From Membranipora membranacea (taxonomy: Eukaryota; Bryozoa; Gymnolaemata; Cheilostomatida; Membraniporidae): a stretch of DNA of 64,000 bases. Under the pieces are notes generated by a model. That model saw only the letters and a program-made list of their open reading frames with translations, made no database searches and had not been told where the DNA came from. Positions within the stretch are counted from its first letter, which is position 1; the number at the start of each line of letters is the position of its first letter. The stretch lies in the NCBI GenBank assembly GCA_914767715.1, contig OU612066.1, forward strand, positions 20,990,283-21,054,282. Reading direction: 5' to 3'. The position numbers and the translations under genes were made by a program. This document shows positions 1 through 10,200 of this stretch, in pieces.

Positions 1-147
1 ATATTGATATTATAACGAGATTTAAGGGTGCCTCTGTCACAGCTAGCTGCTTCATTTAGACTAACAAGCCAATCAACAGGAAGTTTTGATGACAGCAAAA
101 CATCTTCACCTTGAAGTTCTGTTTCTTGAGCCTGTTTAACAGGGTTC
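1..147 (-). CDS. Partial exon of an unknown gene, running off the left edge
   Basis: Read on the minus strand, the first ~147 bases are open without a stop and are preceded by an AG that could be a splice acceptor. The translation contains EDVLLSSKLPVDWLVSLNEA and continues out of the window. I do not recognise the family. A short piece similar to its distal part (LNEA...RGTL) recurs near 40830-40880 on the same strand, where it soon hits a stop. That suggests either a dispersed repeat or a gene fragment copied elsewhere. Without the rest of the gene neither product nor start can be given. Confidence 0.35.
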
Positions 148-213
148 CTTCAGTATAATATGATATCTACAAAAAGAATAGTGGAGAAAGTGGATAAATA
201 TCATCATATTTAC

Positions 214-395
214 AGATTGCGTGGCGCAATGGGAAAGGCATGGGTTTTTCAATCAAGAGGTCCCGTGTTCGATTCCCGGCGGTGTCAGGAAGAGCATCCG
301 ACTTGAAATGCTCCGGTGCCCCCATCAGGATCCAGTCCGTAGACCCGTACTGATGCCGAACACAAAAAGAAACAGGCAACATCAAGGTTTCTCAC
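214..395 (+). mobile_element. tRNA-derived SINE
   Basis: A degenerate tRNA-like head starts near 214. It has a polymerase III A-box-like TGGCGCAATGGG near 222 and a B-box-like GTTCGATTCC near 268. The acceptor pairing (GATTGCG with CGGTGTC) is only five of seven and the T stem has a mismatch, so this is not a functional tRNA. It is followed by a non-tRNA body beginning AGGAAGAGCATCC, a motif I associate with SINEs that borrow an RTE-type LINE tail. The 3' limit is approximate. Confidence 0.6.
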
Positions 396-433
396 ACGGT
401 ATCACTGGGTATCGACACTATAAATGGACATGA

Positions 434-1430
434 GTAACGATGTACATGTAATAACAAGTGCACAAAATCTAGCGCTGTACCATGTGTGTTCTTTGAACAA
501 TTTGGGAAAATACACCTAGTAATGAGTTGCATTTCCTACTACTCACCGGTAGAATTATCTCAGTGAATATGAGCTCTCTAAAAATACATCGGAAACGATA
601 TTCTATTTTTCTACCTGCAAAGATCAAGCCATTGTATCCATCTGGAGTTTCAAGCAAGTATATTTTGCCGACAGTCCATGGTCAGTGTTCAAGTATTTTA
701 TTAGAACTGAGATGCAATATGGTTCAAATAGTTGTCAATTTTAATAAAGATATCGGTGGCCATAATAGCTAGATATGTTAGGACTCAGTAAGTAAGCTCA
801 GTTAATTTGAATACGGGTAATAGTGTCACATTAAAAAAAATCATTAGTATGTATTTCATAACACTTATCTTGCATACAGATAGTAAGTTTGAAAACTCTT
901 TACCAACTCACTTTCTAAATTAGTCTCATTACTCTAACAGTGTACATACTAAACTGAAGACATGCATAATTATTTTTGTGAGTGGAATCATCATCATTTG
1001 TTAAAATCAATATAGCATACCTGCATTTGATAACATGTCCTAGTGAAGATGGTGTGATCACTGAGATAGAAAATAGACTGTCAAGTGTTGGTGTCACTCC
1101 AAAGTAGAGAAAATGTAATATTTTTCATTCAATTTTTAGAAGTGGCAGTCCTTTTTCCTTGCAGATTCGTCTGCTTGGCACAAACTGCAAGTCATGCAAT
1201 AATGTAACCAAGAAATTTGGTGTTGTTTCTCAGGTATTTAAATTAAAATGGGTGATGCCTTTTAAAGCGAATTCTCATTAGCACTACCTACTATGACATC
1301 GCACCAAATTATCAAGCTCGTGGCCTTCCAATAAGAATACTTTGCTCCGAAATCAGTCACCCAGAATGGATGTAATAATTAGTTACATCGATGTGTGAGC
1401 GATTTTGGAACGAGACCATAGCAGGTCTTG
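434..1430. other. Intergenic, no gene seen
   Basis: Short open frames here have no recognisable motifs, splice context or second copy. I see AT-rich spacer only. Confidence 0.5.
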
Positions 1431-1439
1431 CTCAGTCAA

Positions 1440-1770
1440 CAGGTCTATTCCAAAACCTGGGACTTTGGCAATGTTTGAGTGCCCCCTTGAGTTTTTGTTG
1501 TTTTGTTGTTTGACAACACAATAAGAACATCATCATCATACTTTAAATTGCCGCAAGAACTGAACTGAGGGGGGGGGGGGTCTTTCAACTCAAAACTGCC
1601 AAGATAAATCCAATCGATCACTCAGTGACCGAGCTCCAGGTCTACTCCAAAACCTGGGACTTTGGCTTTGACTTTGTTTGAGTGCCCAACTTGGGTTTTT
1701 CTTCTTGTCGTTTTGTTGTTTTGCGGTAATTTTAAAGTATGATGATGATGATGTTCTTATTGTATACACA
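1440..1770. repeat. Composite direct plus inverted repeat
   Basis: A block containing CCAAAACCTGGGACTTTGGC occurs near 1450 and again near 1650. The segment just after the first block (about 1518-1560, with an ATC microsatellite) is the reverse complement of the segment after the second (about 1722-1765, with the complementary GAT run). A G tract sits between them at about 1569-1580. This looks like a degraded foldback element or two oppositely resolved insertions. No coding frame and no target duplication was identified. Confidence 0.5.
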
Positions 1771-2074
1771 CAACGCTATTGTACACAGGCCTTCTGTAGT
1801 TGGTGCGAGTCCAGATTCGAGTACCCCAGTAGACCACTGGGGCACTCCTCCTCATGATATATATATTAATAATTAATGATGGGCTGTAAGTGTATGTATC
1901 ATAGAAATAGAACCAATAGAAACCTAGACCGCTCTTGGGGGTCGTCCCACTTTTCGCCAATCGCCTGTATGTAAGAAATCAGTGGTAGGGTTTCTTTCAA
2001 GAATTGAATTGATGGACTAGCTGAAAAACTAACCCTTACTACTATCTGGGTGTAACAGGAATTTTTTCTGGACA

Positions 2075-3305
2075 TTGAAATTCTTCAAGATAACAACAGC
2101 AACAGCTGGATGTTTAAAACGGTCAAGAATAGCAGCAGTAATAGTGAAAGAATCACATCGTCGATGGAACAGCTATATAAACAGGAGCGATTTCACCTCA
2201 GCGGGGAGCTTGCTCGGCATCTGGAACGATAGCTTACATAAATATGACATTCTAAAGTTTTCAAGTGAAGCTGCTGCTCCAATCAAAGTCATCGGACAGA
2301 TGTTATCACTGTTCTCAGGACAGTGTGATCTCCAGCTTTTTAGATACAAGATAGGATTATCCTACACACCTACTTGTGCGTGTCTAGAAGATGATGAAAC
2401 ACCTTGGCACTTCATGTTCGAGTGCCCGATCTATAAGGTGAGTAGAGCCTACCACGGAGTACGGCCTGATATGCATATCACTGAAATTGAAAACGCTATT
2501 GCATACCTTCATTTAACAAGACGACTTTGCAGCCATATGGTTACATGAATTTAAAACATTACGGATACATTCTCTAAATTCATAAACGAATTTTTGCATT
2601 TACATGTAAGATGTAAGACGCCATTGCCCTGCCATATACATGCCACACTGTACGCCTGGCTTACTCACAAAAGTGTATAATATAACTATAGCAGTCAAAA
2701 CTAGTCAAGGTACACAACAAAATATTAATCCCTTGAAGTTATTCATAAATTTTGCAATTCCGTGATTGAACGCATAACTGATCTATCTGTACTTCATACG
2801 ACTTAAACAAGGTGACGAATGAGGTCACCACACATATCCACGTCATACAAGCATAGTCTTGTCGGAGTGCCGACGTAGGGTACTCCTACTCAGGAGCTAA
2901 GTAGCATCGACACGGAGTCTTTGAAAATGGTGCAAGCCTACCGGTAAAAACCTCCAATAGCGAATAGCGATATATGATAATCTTAAAGTCATAATGTAAA
3001 ATAATATTAATAACCAGATCATTGCAAAGACAATCATGGATTGCAATCCATACACTCTATAATACTCATTTTTTTTTTTGTGTGCCTTCCAAAACCCCAT
3101 TAAATTATTTTTATAAGCTCCGTCTGGGAATGTGTGTGGTAGCGCAGCTGGACGTTCTGAAGTATAAATATCCCTTGTGTTTTTTCCATGTGAACCAAAA
3201 TGTTCTAAGCTCAACAGCATGCCTGCAAATATAGGCACTTTATTTTTCCTTCTTTTCTGCGTTCTTTAAGCAATAAAGATTTAACTAACTAACTAACAAA
3301 CTAAA
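2075..3305 (+). mobile_element. 3' end of a non-LTR (LINE) retrotransposon
   Basis: An open frame at 2075-2548 ends in CACLEDDETPWHFMFECPIY, a C-x-C...H-x4-C arrangement typical of the zinc-binding segment that closes the reverse-transcriptase ORF of I/R1/Jockey-type LINEs. The upstream residues also read like the region after the RT domain. About 750 bp of non-coding sequence follows as a probable 3' UTR. It ends in AATAAAGATT and a short (TAAC)n run near 3278-3298, a common kind of LINE tail. The polymerase domain itself is missing, so this is a 5'-truncated copy. The clade is uncertain. Confidence 0.6.
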
Positions 3306-3340
3306 TAAAAACTACTACTACTTAGGGAGGTGAAATCAAG

Positions 3341-3551
3341 GGAAGAGCTTGTTAGCCACATAGCAGGGTAGGTCGAGGCGCAGATTGCTAGTAGAGGCGT
3401 GGCTTGCTGCTCTTGTTTTATTGGCTACTTATTTGTATACAAACATTGTAAAAGCACATGGTTTTATCAGAATTGTGTATATTATGATGTCTTATACTTA
3501 CAAACACTCTTTATATGCTTATGTTATATGTCTATGTAATAGCACATATAA
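3341..3551 (+). repeat. Left TIR of the MULE-type element
   Basis: Reverse complement of 5655-5865 with scattered mismatches and small indels. Another partial copy of its inner end lies at about 5486-5524. Confidence 0.75.
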
Positions 3552-3926
3552 CTCTAATAACTCTATGGTAAATTATGATTGCCATGTAATATAACAGGCA
3601 TAATATAATATAACATAATAATAATATAACAGGCCCATAGTTCTAGGGGAGGCAGGGAGGCTATGCCTCCCTGAGAATATTAAATGCTAAAAATGCAGCA
3701 ACTGAAAATTCTATGTCGGAGTCAGCTCATTTTGGACTTTCATCTACTATTTCTATTCCTCAACATCTTTCGAGGCTAGTGATACATCACGCTCTGAAGG
3801 ATTATCGTCTCCTCTACCATATTTTCAAAACTACGGCCCTGGTATTATCTTAAGCTAATCCCTTGTGGGGTTATGCAGGGTCATCACGTCATTACATGTT
3901 CTTAAATCATATCTCTTTTCTAACAG

Positions 3927-4109
3927 GAAAACCCAGCCTACCAGCCTATAGACCAACGAGTCAAGGTAAAGCTGAGGGATTTAATGACACATTCGACACT
4001 AGTTGATGCTACCAGTATACAGCATCAGCTAAGAGACTATGTCCAGACACGGCTCTTCACCAGGGAAACAGCCCCTCCTACTTCTAACAAGAAGTTTTAC
4101 CCCAGCTAA
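3927..4109 (+). pseudogene. CaRF-like domain exon inside the MULE-type element
   Basis: After a pyrimidine tract and an AG acceptor, 60 codons are open to a TAA at 4107-4109. The translation contains QRVKVKLRDLMTHS, then LRDYVQTRLF and a terminal KKFYPS. This pattern (K-L-x-x-L...LR-x-YV...FYPS) resembles the conserved domain of calcium-responsive transcription factor (CaRF)-type proteins in animals. It is a fragment carried by the transposon, with an in-frame stop at the point where the domain should continue. Family assignment is from memory of the motif and moderately uncertain. Confidence 0.45.
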
Positions 4110-4632
4110 CAGATAATATACAACCACATGTACACAGCTCTAGCCGAGACACTGTAAGTTTGTTTTTTACCAGAAGATTCATCAAAGTTTTAATGCCTCT
4201 ACTATAATAGTTTAACACACCACCCATTATTGTTGTCTCTTGTTTTGAATATCCACAACTTACAATTAATCATTTTTTATCTGATAAAAGACAACACATG
4301 TATGATTGACTCTTTATTAATAAGTCAAATCCCCAATCATATTTAATTTTTTTAGATTTATTTTTGAGATCAATAGAATTTTGAGCAATGAAATACTTCA
4401 AAACTTGGCTAATCCTTGGGATACACAAGAAATGACTGTTGATTGCATATGCTTTTTGCTTCAAATTTTATTTCAAAATGTGCAAGATATTTGTTTGTCT
4501 TTGCATTGTAAATTTTGCCTGTTAACAATTAAATACGCAACAATTTTAGTTTAGCATGCATGGTAGTTCAGCGAGGTAATGTTGTTTGTGTCATTTAAAT
4601 TGTCTTCGTTTAAAATTTGTTTTTTTTTACAG

Positions 4633-4860
4633 AAAATCTTCAGATGACCAAGTCAATCTTGAAAACTATATGGAGTCACTACCAAAAGAAAAACACAGGA
4701 TACAGGACAGGATACGGATGATATGATTGAGTGTGAGGAGTGCAAGGAATGGTTCCACAGGGGGTGCGTCCACATTCCCTGGACAGCCTTTGAGCCCCTC
4801 ACAAACGAAGTGACCAACTTCAGGTGTAGAAGATGCCGGGTAGGGGCATTCTTGATTTAG
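4633..4860 (+). pseudogene. PHD-finger fragment inside the MULE-type element
   Basis: A long T tract and ACAG precede this block. Codons reading DDMIECEECKEWFHRGCV, then NFRCRRCR, give the second half of a PHD zinc finger: C-x2-C, W-F-H-x2-C and C-x2-C. The start of the block reads in a different frame (KSILKTIWSHYQKKN) and passes into the PHD frame only through a frameshift near 4695-4720, around a small GGATAC-rich duplication. The frame ends at TAG 4858-4860. It is a broken copy. Whether it came from a host gene or from a larger parental MULE is not decidable here. Confidence 0.6.
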
Positions 4861-5874
4861 TATCAATACTTTTCTCTCTTTGCACCAATTTAATTATTAA
4901 TTGACCACTTAATTCTTGTGCCTTAAATTTTTTAACACATTTGACTACTCAGGCAGTAAATAAATGTTGGTTGTAAATATGTGGTTTCCGTGCTGGCATG
5001 TTTAGAGTTATCAAAGTTATGATTTTAACTCATGTAATTTACTGAATTCTTTTAATATTTAGCTTCATAATTGTTACGAGGGTGAAACATCATGTCTTTT
5101 AATCTTTATTGTATGTATCAGCTTATCAATTACAAATAAATGTCTTTATCAACCTAAAGATATTTGAATGTATACATAAATATTTATTATATTGTAAAAT
5201 CATAGTCTGACCTCCTCAAAGTCAATGATGCCGGTGGTTAACAAACATATCATTGTTGTGTTCATGTTGAAGAGTAGTCAAGGCTTTCAAATTAATAGAC
5301 CTTCTAAGGATGATTCATCTAGTGAGAGGAGACCAAGCACAACATGCATATTCCAGCTTTAGGTGTCACAGGGTTTTGTAAGCCAGAATGAGAAAAATCC
5401 GTACCCTCCTGAGGTTTCTAAGAGGCGTTGACACATTATTCTAAGCTTTGCCACAATACCTACAAAGAACAGCAGACAAGTTGTCAGAATTTATATGTGC
5501 CATTACATAGACATACATCATAAGCAACTTTCCTGCTCTTCTGAAATAAAGTCTAACACTAGCTGGAATGTTGGAAATGTTTTAGTAGTACACATGTTGC
5601 AAAATATAGGATGTTTCTACAGAACTGAGCACATGTCAATGGCAATATCAGAATTTATATGTGCTATTACATAGACATATAACATAAGAATATAAAGAGT
5701 GTTTGTAAGTATAAGACATCATAATGTACACAATTCTGATAAAACCATGTGCTTTCACAATGTTTGTATACAAATAAGTAGCCAATAAAACAAGAGCAGC
5801 AAGCCATGCCTCTACTAGCAATCTGCGCCTCGACCTACCCTGCTATGTGGCTAACAAGCTCTTCCGAAATCAAG

Positions 5875-7232
5875 TGGCTGTTGTCTGCATTATCCAAAAT
5901 GGCCGATCATACATTTCCTGTATAGGAGTTGTCACAACATTATCAATGAAGGGACAACTCATAACTGCACAAAGCATTTCCATTTTATTATGAAGGTTTT
6001 TATTTATCCCTTGCATTAATCCATCTCATAAAGCGTTAGATTAGAGAGTCTACACCACCTTTCAGCCACTACAGAGAACGTGGAGCTCTGTATGGGCAGT
6101 AGCCAGTCTTATGAAAAAATCATCGTAGATGGTTTTGTTGGTGCAGCCCAAGTTCTTTGCTACGACATATACCAAGTTCTTTGCCCAATTCAACGCTCAG
6201 GTGTTCTGAGTTGCGTGGCAGGTGCTGTATGGGACATGTCTTACAGCACCTACCGCACGCTTTACAACACTTGTCGCAAGCGACAGTTTTCAGTGGCCAT
6301 TCAGAGCTGCATAAACTATTGTAATCGTGGAGTTTGTTGACCCAGTGATTAACTCCACCTTCAATTGAGACATTGAGTCACTTGATATGATCCAACACAG
6401 AGTAATCAGGCTTACCAGCCGCCTCAAAGAATAAGCTTGGCCTACTGGCACTGCAAAAAATGGGAAAAAGATCTATTCAACGATTCCTCCTATAAAGGTA
6501 CTTTATGATGAGGACCGTCTTTGTCTCTTAGCTTAGACTTAAGATGAGGTATTTGATGAACAAAAATGGCATTGACAACGTAGAGCAAAGAAGGCCAGCA
6601 GATACCTGTCCACTCACTGGAGAAACAAGAGCATGGAATCTGGTCAACTGTTTTCAAACGACTGGCTTTCTTGTCGACACAATTTGGGCACCAATGTAAT
6701 CTATAAGCATTCTTCTCTGGGAAACCTCATATTCTTTATGTTGCAATCCTGACATTATAATCATTTGTCGTTAGAAAGGCAGTAATGCTAATGATGTAAT
6801 GATGTAATGATGCTCTCCATGCGGACTGTAACACTGGTCTTTAGGTCAACTCACGGGAAAGCCTAAACATGTTATTCAAGTTAGATACAAAATTGTTTGG
6901 CATGACCTCAATGCCAGGTTTTTGTCTACTGTTAGCTACAATTGCAGTACCACCCTATCAGAACATCTAGATTTTTGTGGACTGTACTGTGGTGCAGGAA
7001 ATGCAGCTGGAAATTAAATAGTCAAATCTGTCAATTTGTGAACTGGAAATAAATTATGGAATAAACAGCTTACTTATGATGGGAATTAAATATGTTAGAA
7101 GCTATCAATGTTTAACACTAAATTTTGTTTATTACAAAATTAATCGTCAAGTTGGCAATGTTATAAGTGAATCATAACATATATATATCAGTTTATAGCA
7201 TATATATATATATAGATACTGAAGGCTTTACA
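5875..7232. other. Non-coding start of duplicated cassette, copy 1
   Basis: Similar in order and sequence to about 49490-51771, with an extra ~240 bp near 6070-6300. A 261 bp open frame inside that extra segment has no counterpart in copy 3 and no recognisable motif. AT dinucleotide runs occur near 7170-7215. On the minus strand an AATAAA (7128-7133) about 100 bp past the TRIM stop is a plausible polyadenylation signal. Confidence 0.5.
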
Positions 7233-10200
7233 TTAATCATAGAGAAGTTTGTAGCACAGCACAGAGCTCTGGTGACGACTGGACAGCAGCAGTCTGTTAT
7301 TTTCTGTACATAAATCAAACACCATAATCCGTACTCCTTCTTGATCTTTTAATTCTGTGATGAATTCACCTGAAATTTGGATAAATTAATTTAAGATGGT
7401 AGACATACAAAATTAAAAGCCACCTTGATGGTAATACACTGAGTGATAACTCCCTGTTGTTAGCCAACAGATTTAGGCTAGACAATCTAAACACTGTCTG
7501 CTGATTCAATTACTTTGATGAAGACACTTGTACCGGGGAGAGGTATACACCTGAGGGTGCTGGGGGCTGATACAATCAACATTGAAAGCTCACCCTTTGC
7601 TATAAATCTTTTAATAAGAAGACTATGGTAAATTTAGTGATATGGAAAACCAACACATGATAGCATAATTCATAATAAGAAGAAAAGTTCTTACCAGTTG
7701 TAGTATTGAGAACTTCTATCCATACACCTCTCTTGCTGCCGTTGTATCCATCTCCACTGACCAGTACTACATCATTACTGCTGGCTACAGAGAATGGTCC
7801 TGCTGTGAGGTTTGTTGTCCAGAGTACAGTCTCTGTGCTCATGTTGAACTTGAATACATGAGCAGGTGAGTGAGTGGTGATGATGACAGCGTCGTCTCCT
7901 GCTGAACACATAGATATGTGGGTGTGGGACTGGATCTTAGCACATGGAATCTGTCTCATCACTTTCCCGTTGAGATTATAGATAGTGATTCTCTTATTGG
8001 TGGTGGCATCAGCAACAAGTATCTGGTTTCTTACAATACAAAGTTTGTTGCCGAGGCAGGCACCATTGCTGGCAGTGTGATCCCAGGATGTGATCTGTTG
8101 ACCATTTAGATCATACGCATAGATCTTGTAAGGCTGTCCGTTCATAAGAATGTAGAGCCGATCCTGATGAGCTCTTATGGTGATGATGTCACTGGGAAGT
8201 TTGATGAAGTCTGATGTCTTGTTACCAGCTTCATCTATTCTGTTGATTGAGCCACTGTCGAGACCTACATAAGTCACACCTTTATAACTACATGATGTGA
8301 GGCAACGGTTATTTGCTGCCAGCTGCTTCACCAGCCTCATCGAGGTCGGAGGTTTTCTACTTCTCATAAGGTCATCACCGATCACAAAGTCGTCTGTTGG
8401 TACCAGAGCAGCGTTTATCTCTGTGGTACCAGAATCTGAAACACCAAAAATGACTGACCACTTATATTAAATGTTGTGTAAATGCACCAGAATTACAACC
8501 AATCCAGCAATTAATAGAACTTCATCATCTTACCCAGTGAATAATAATTATGATGATATGTCTATAATCAAGAATGATTTTTTCCGTTTTTAGGATTATG
8601 AATTTACACATTACAGCTAGTAGGGCCCTACATTTCCACTAAAAATATAATCTTACAGAACTTTTTCATGAAACTGTTGCTTCGTAGCGCTTGCACATTG
8701 TATGGCGAGGCTCGCAATAGGAAAATTAGAGGCATACCATTGGTCTGGATCAGTTGCTGGTTTCCCACCACCAGAGCATGGAATCCTTCAACAGCCATAT
8801 CATCTAGTTTAGCTTCCAAATCCTTCTTTGTTTGCAGCAGGTCAACCTGTATGATAGGAAAGGGAAGCAATATGTAAATGATTGTAGTAACCACACTCAC
8901 ACTCAATAGCTCAAATACTCGAAGTCTGGTATTCAAATATCCCAATCATTTAAAATCATTGACGAATTTGTTAAGGTGAGCATTTTAAGGTTATCTGATA
9001 TCTACTGTCATGTTATACACTTTAATTGAATCGTTCACTGCGTATGACAATATTGTGCTTAAATTTTAGGTTACTTTGCATTTGTGAGAAAATTTGTAGT
9101 TGCCTCCTTAATATCAATCAGCGGACAACTTCAATTTCTTAGTACAGGAAGGGCAGTGTTAGTTACTAATGACTGTAAATGAATTTTCTTTCATTCCATG
9201 TTTTACAATTGAAGAACCCATGTTGTATTTCAGCAAGAATTACAGTATCTATGCAGCTTGTTGGTGTAGAAGGAGAGTCATGGGGCCTCATTGTTGGGCT
9301 TCATTTATGATTTTTCCATCATATTGAAATTGAATTAACTTACACAGTGTTGTTTAGATAGATCAGAGCGGACAGTTTTGATCTGTTCATGAAACTTAGT
9401 GAGTTTTAGTCCAGCATCCTTCTCTATGTATTCTGTCAGCTTATCTTTAGTGCTGCTTCTGTTTGTGATATACTCCTCCTTCAACTTTCCATATTTCTCT
9501 CTGATAGCTTGTATCTATGTAGTAGGCAATTAGTTAAAGATGAGCTCTTTTCACAATAAATTTTGACCGGGTCAAACCTATCTATCTCACGCAGAGTCGT
9601 ATTTCACCAAGATTCAGTGTTATTACATTTTGTACTCTCTCCCAATACAATAGTGATCACAATACCTGTTTCTCCTTCGTGTCATCAATAAGTCTGACTC
9701 CTTCCTCAGTTTCTGTATCCCAGTTAGACAGAGTGATCGCTGCCTCCTTCATCACAGCTGACCATTTATCAAACAGCTCTTCACATTCCTTCTTCTTAGG
9801 CTCCAGTAATCTCTTCACCTCAGCTGAGAGCTCTTTTAGAGACATGAGCTTGTGGTTAGAGCCTAGAGGGAGTATAGAAATTGAATTAAATTAAATGGTT
9901 TTGGTTTGGAGCATCAATGTGATTGGTGAAGACTTATGGGAAACACACAGAGTCTAGGAAAGGCAGGACTGTGAAATTGAGGACAACAGACGGGATAAAC
10001 TACTACCATACCCATCGTCCTTCGGTAGTTCAGTGCTGAGCTGCAAACTGAATCTCAACATTATGATTTGACCTTCTTTTTCAGTAAAGAGATTCCAATT
10101 TGCTTTTAAGTGAAAATGGTAGCCAGATTTGTGCTGTGTAAAGGGTGGTGCCAGGGTGCTAGAATATTCAATTCTCTAAGCTTTGAAGGTCATTAATATG

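Larger units (their letters stand above)
3341..5865. mobile_element. Mutator-like (MULE-type) element with captured or retained exons
   Basis: The segment starts GGAAGAGCTTGTTAGCCAC and ends with the inverted copy of that sequence. The terminal inverted repeats are about 210 bp (about 3341-3551 and 5655-5865), and the 9 bp GAAATCAAG flanks it on both sides (3332-3340 and 5866-5874). Long TIRs with a 9 bp target duplication are characteristic of Mutator-like elements. Copy 3 of the surrounding duplication, near 49470-49490, has related sequence without the insertion. No transposase domain is visible inside. Instead there are two exon-like blocks: a CaRF-like one and a PHD-finger one, each preceded by a good splice acceptor. 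Confidence 0.75.

Noticed and set aside
222-290. Functional tRNA gene
   Set aside because: Acceptor and T-stem mismatches, poor D-stem pairing and a fused non-tRNA body indicate a SINE head.
1790-1960. tRNA or SINE-like B-box (GATTCGAGTACC)
   Set aside because: No matching A-box or foldable cloverleaf around it.
6080-6340. 86-codon cysteine-rich plus-strand frame
   Set aside because: The segment is absent from or not open in cassette copy 3, and contains short internal repeats. No family recognised.
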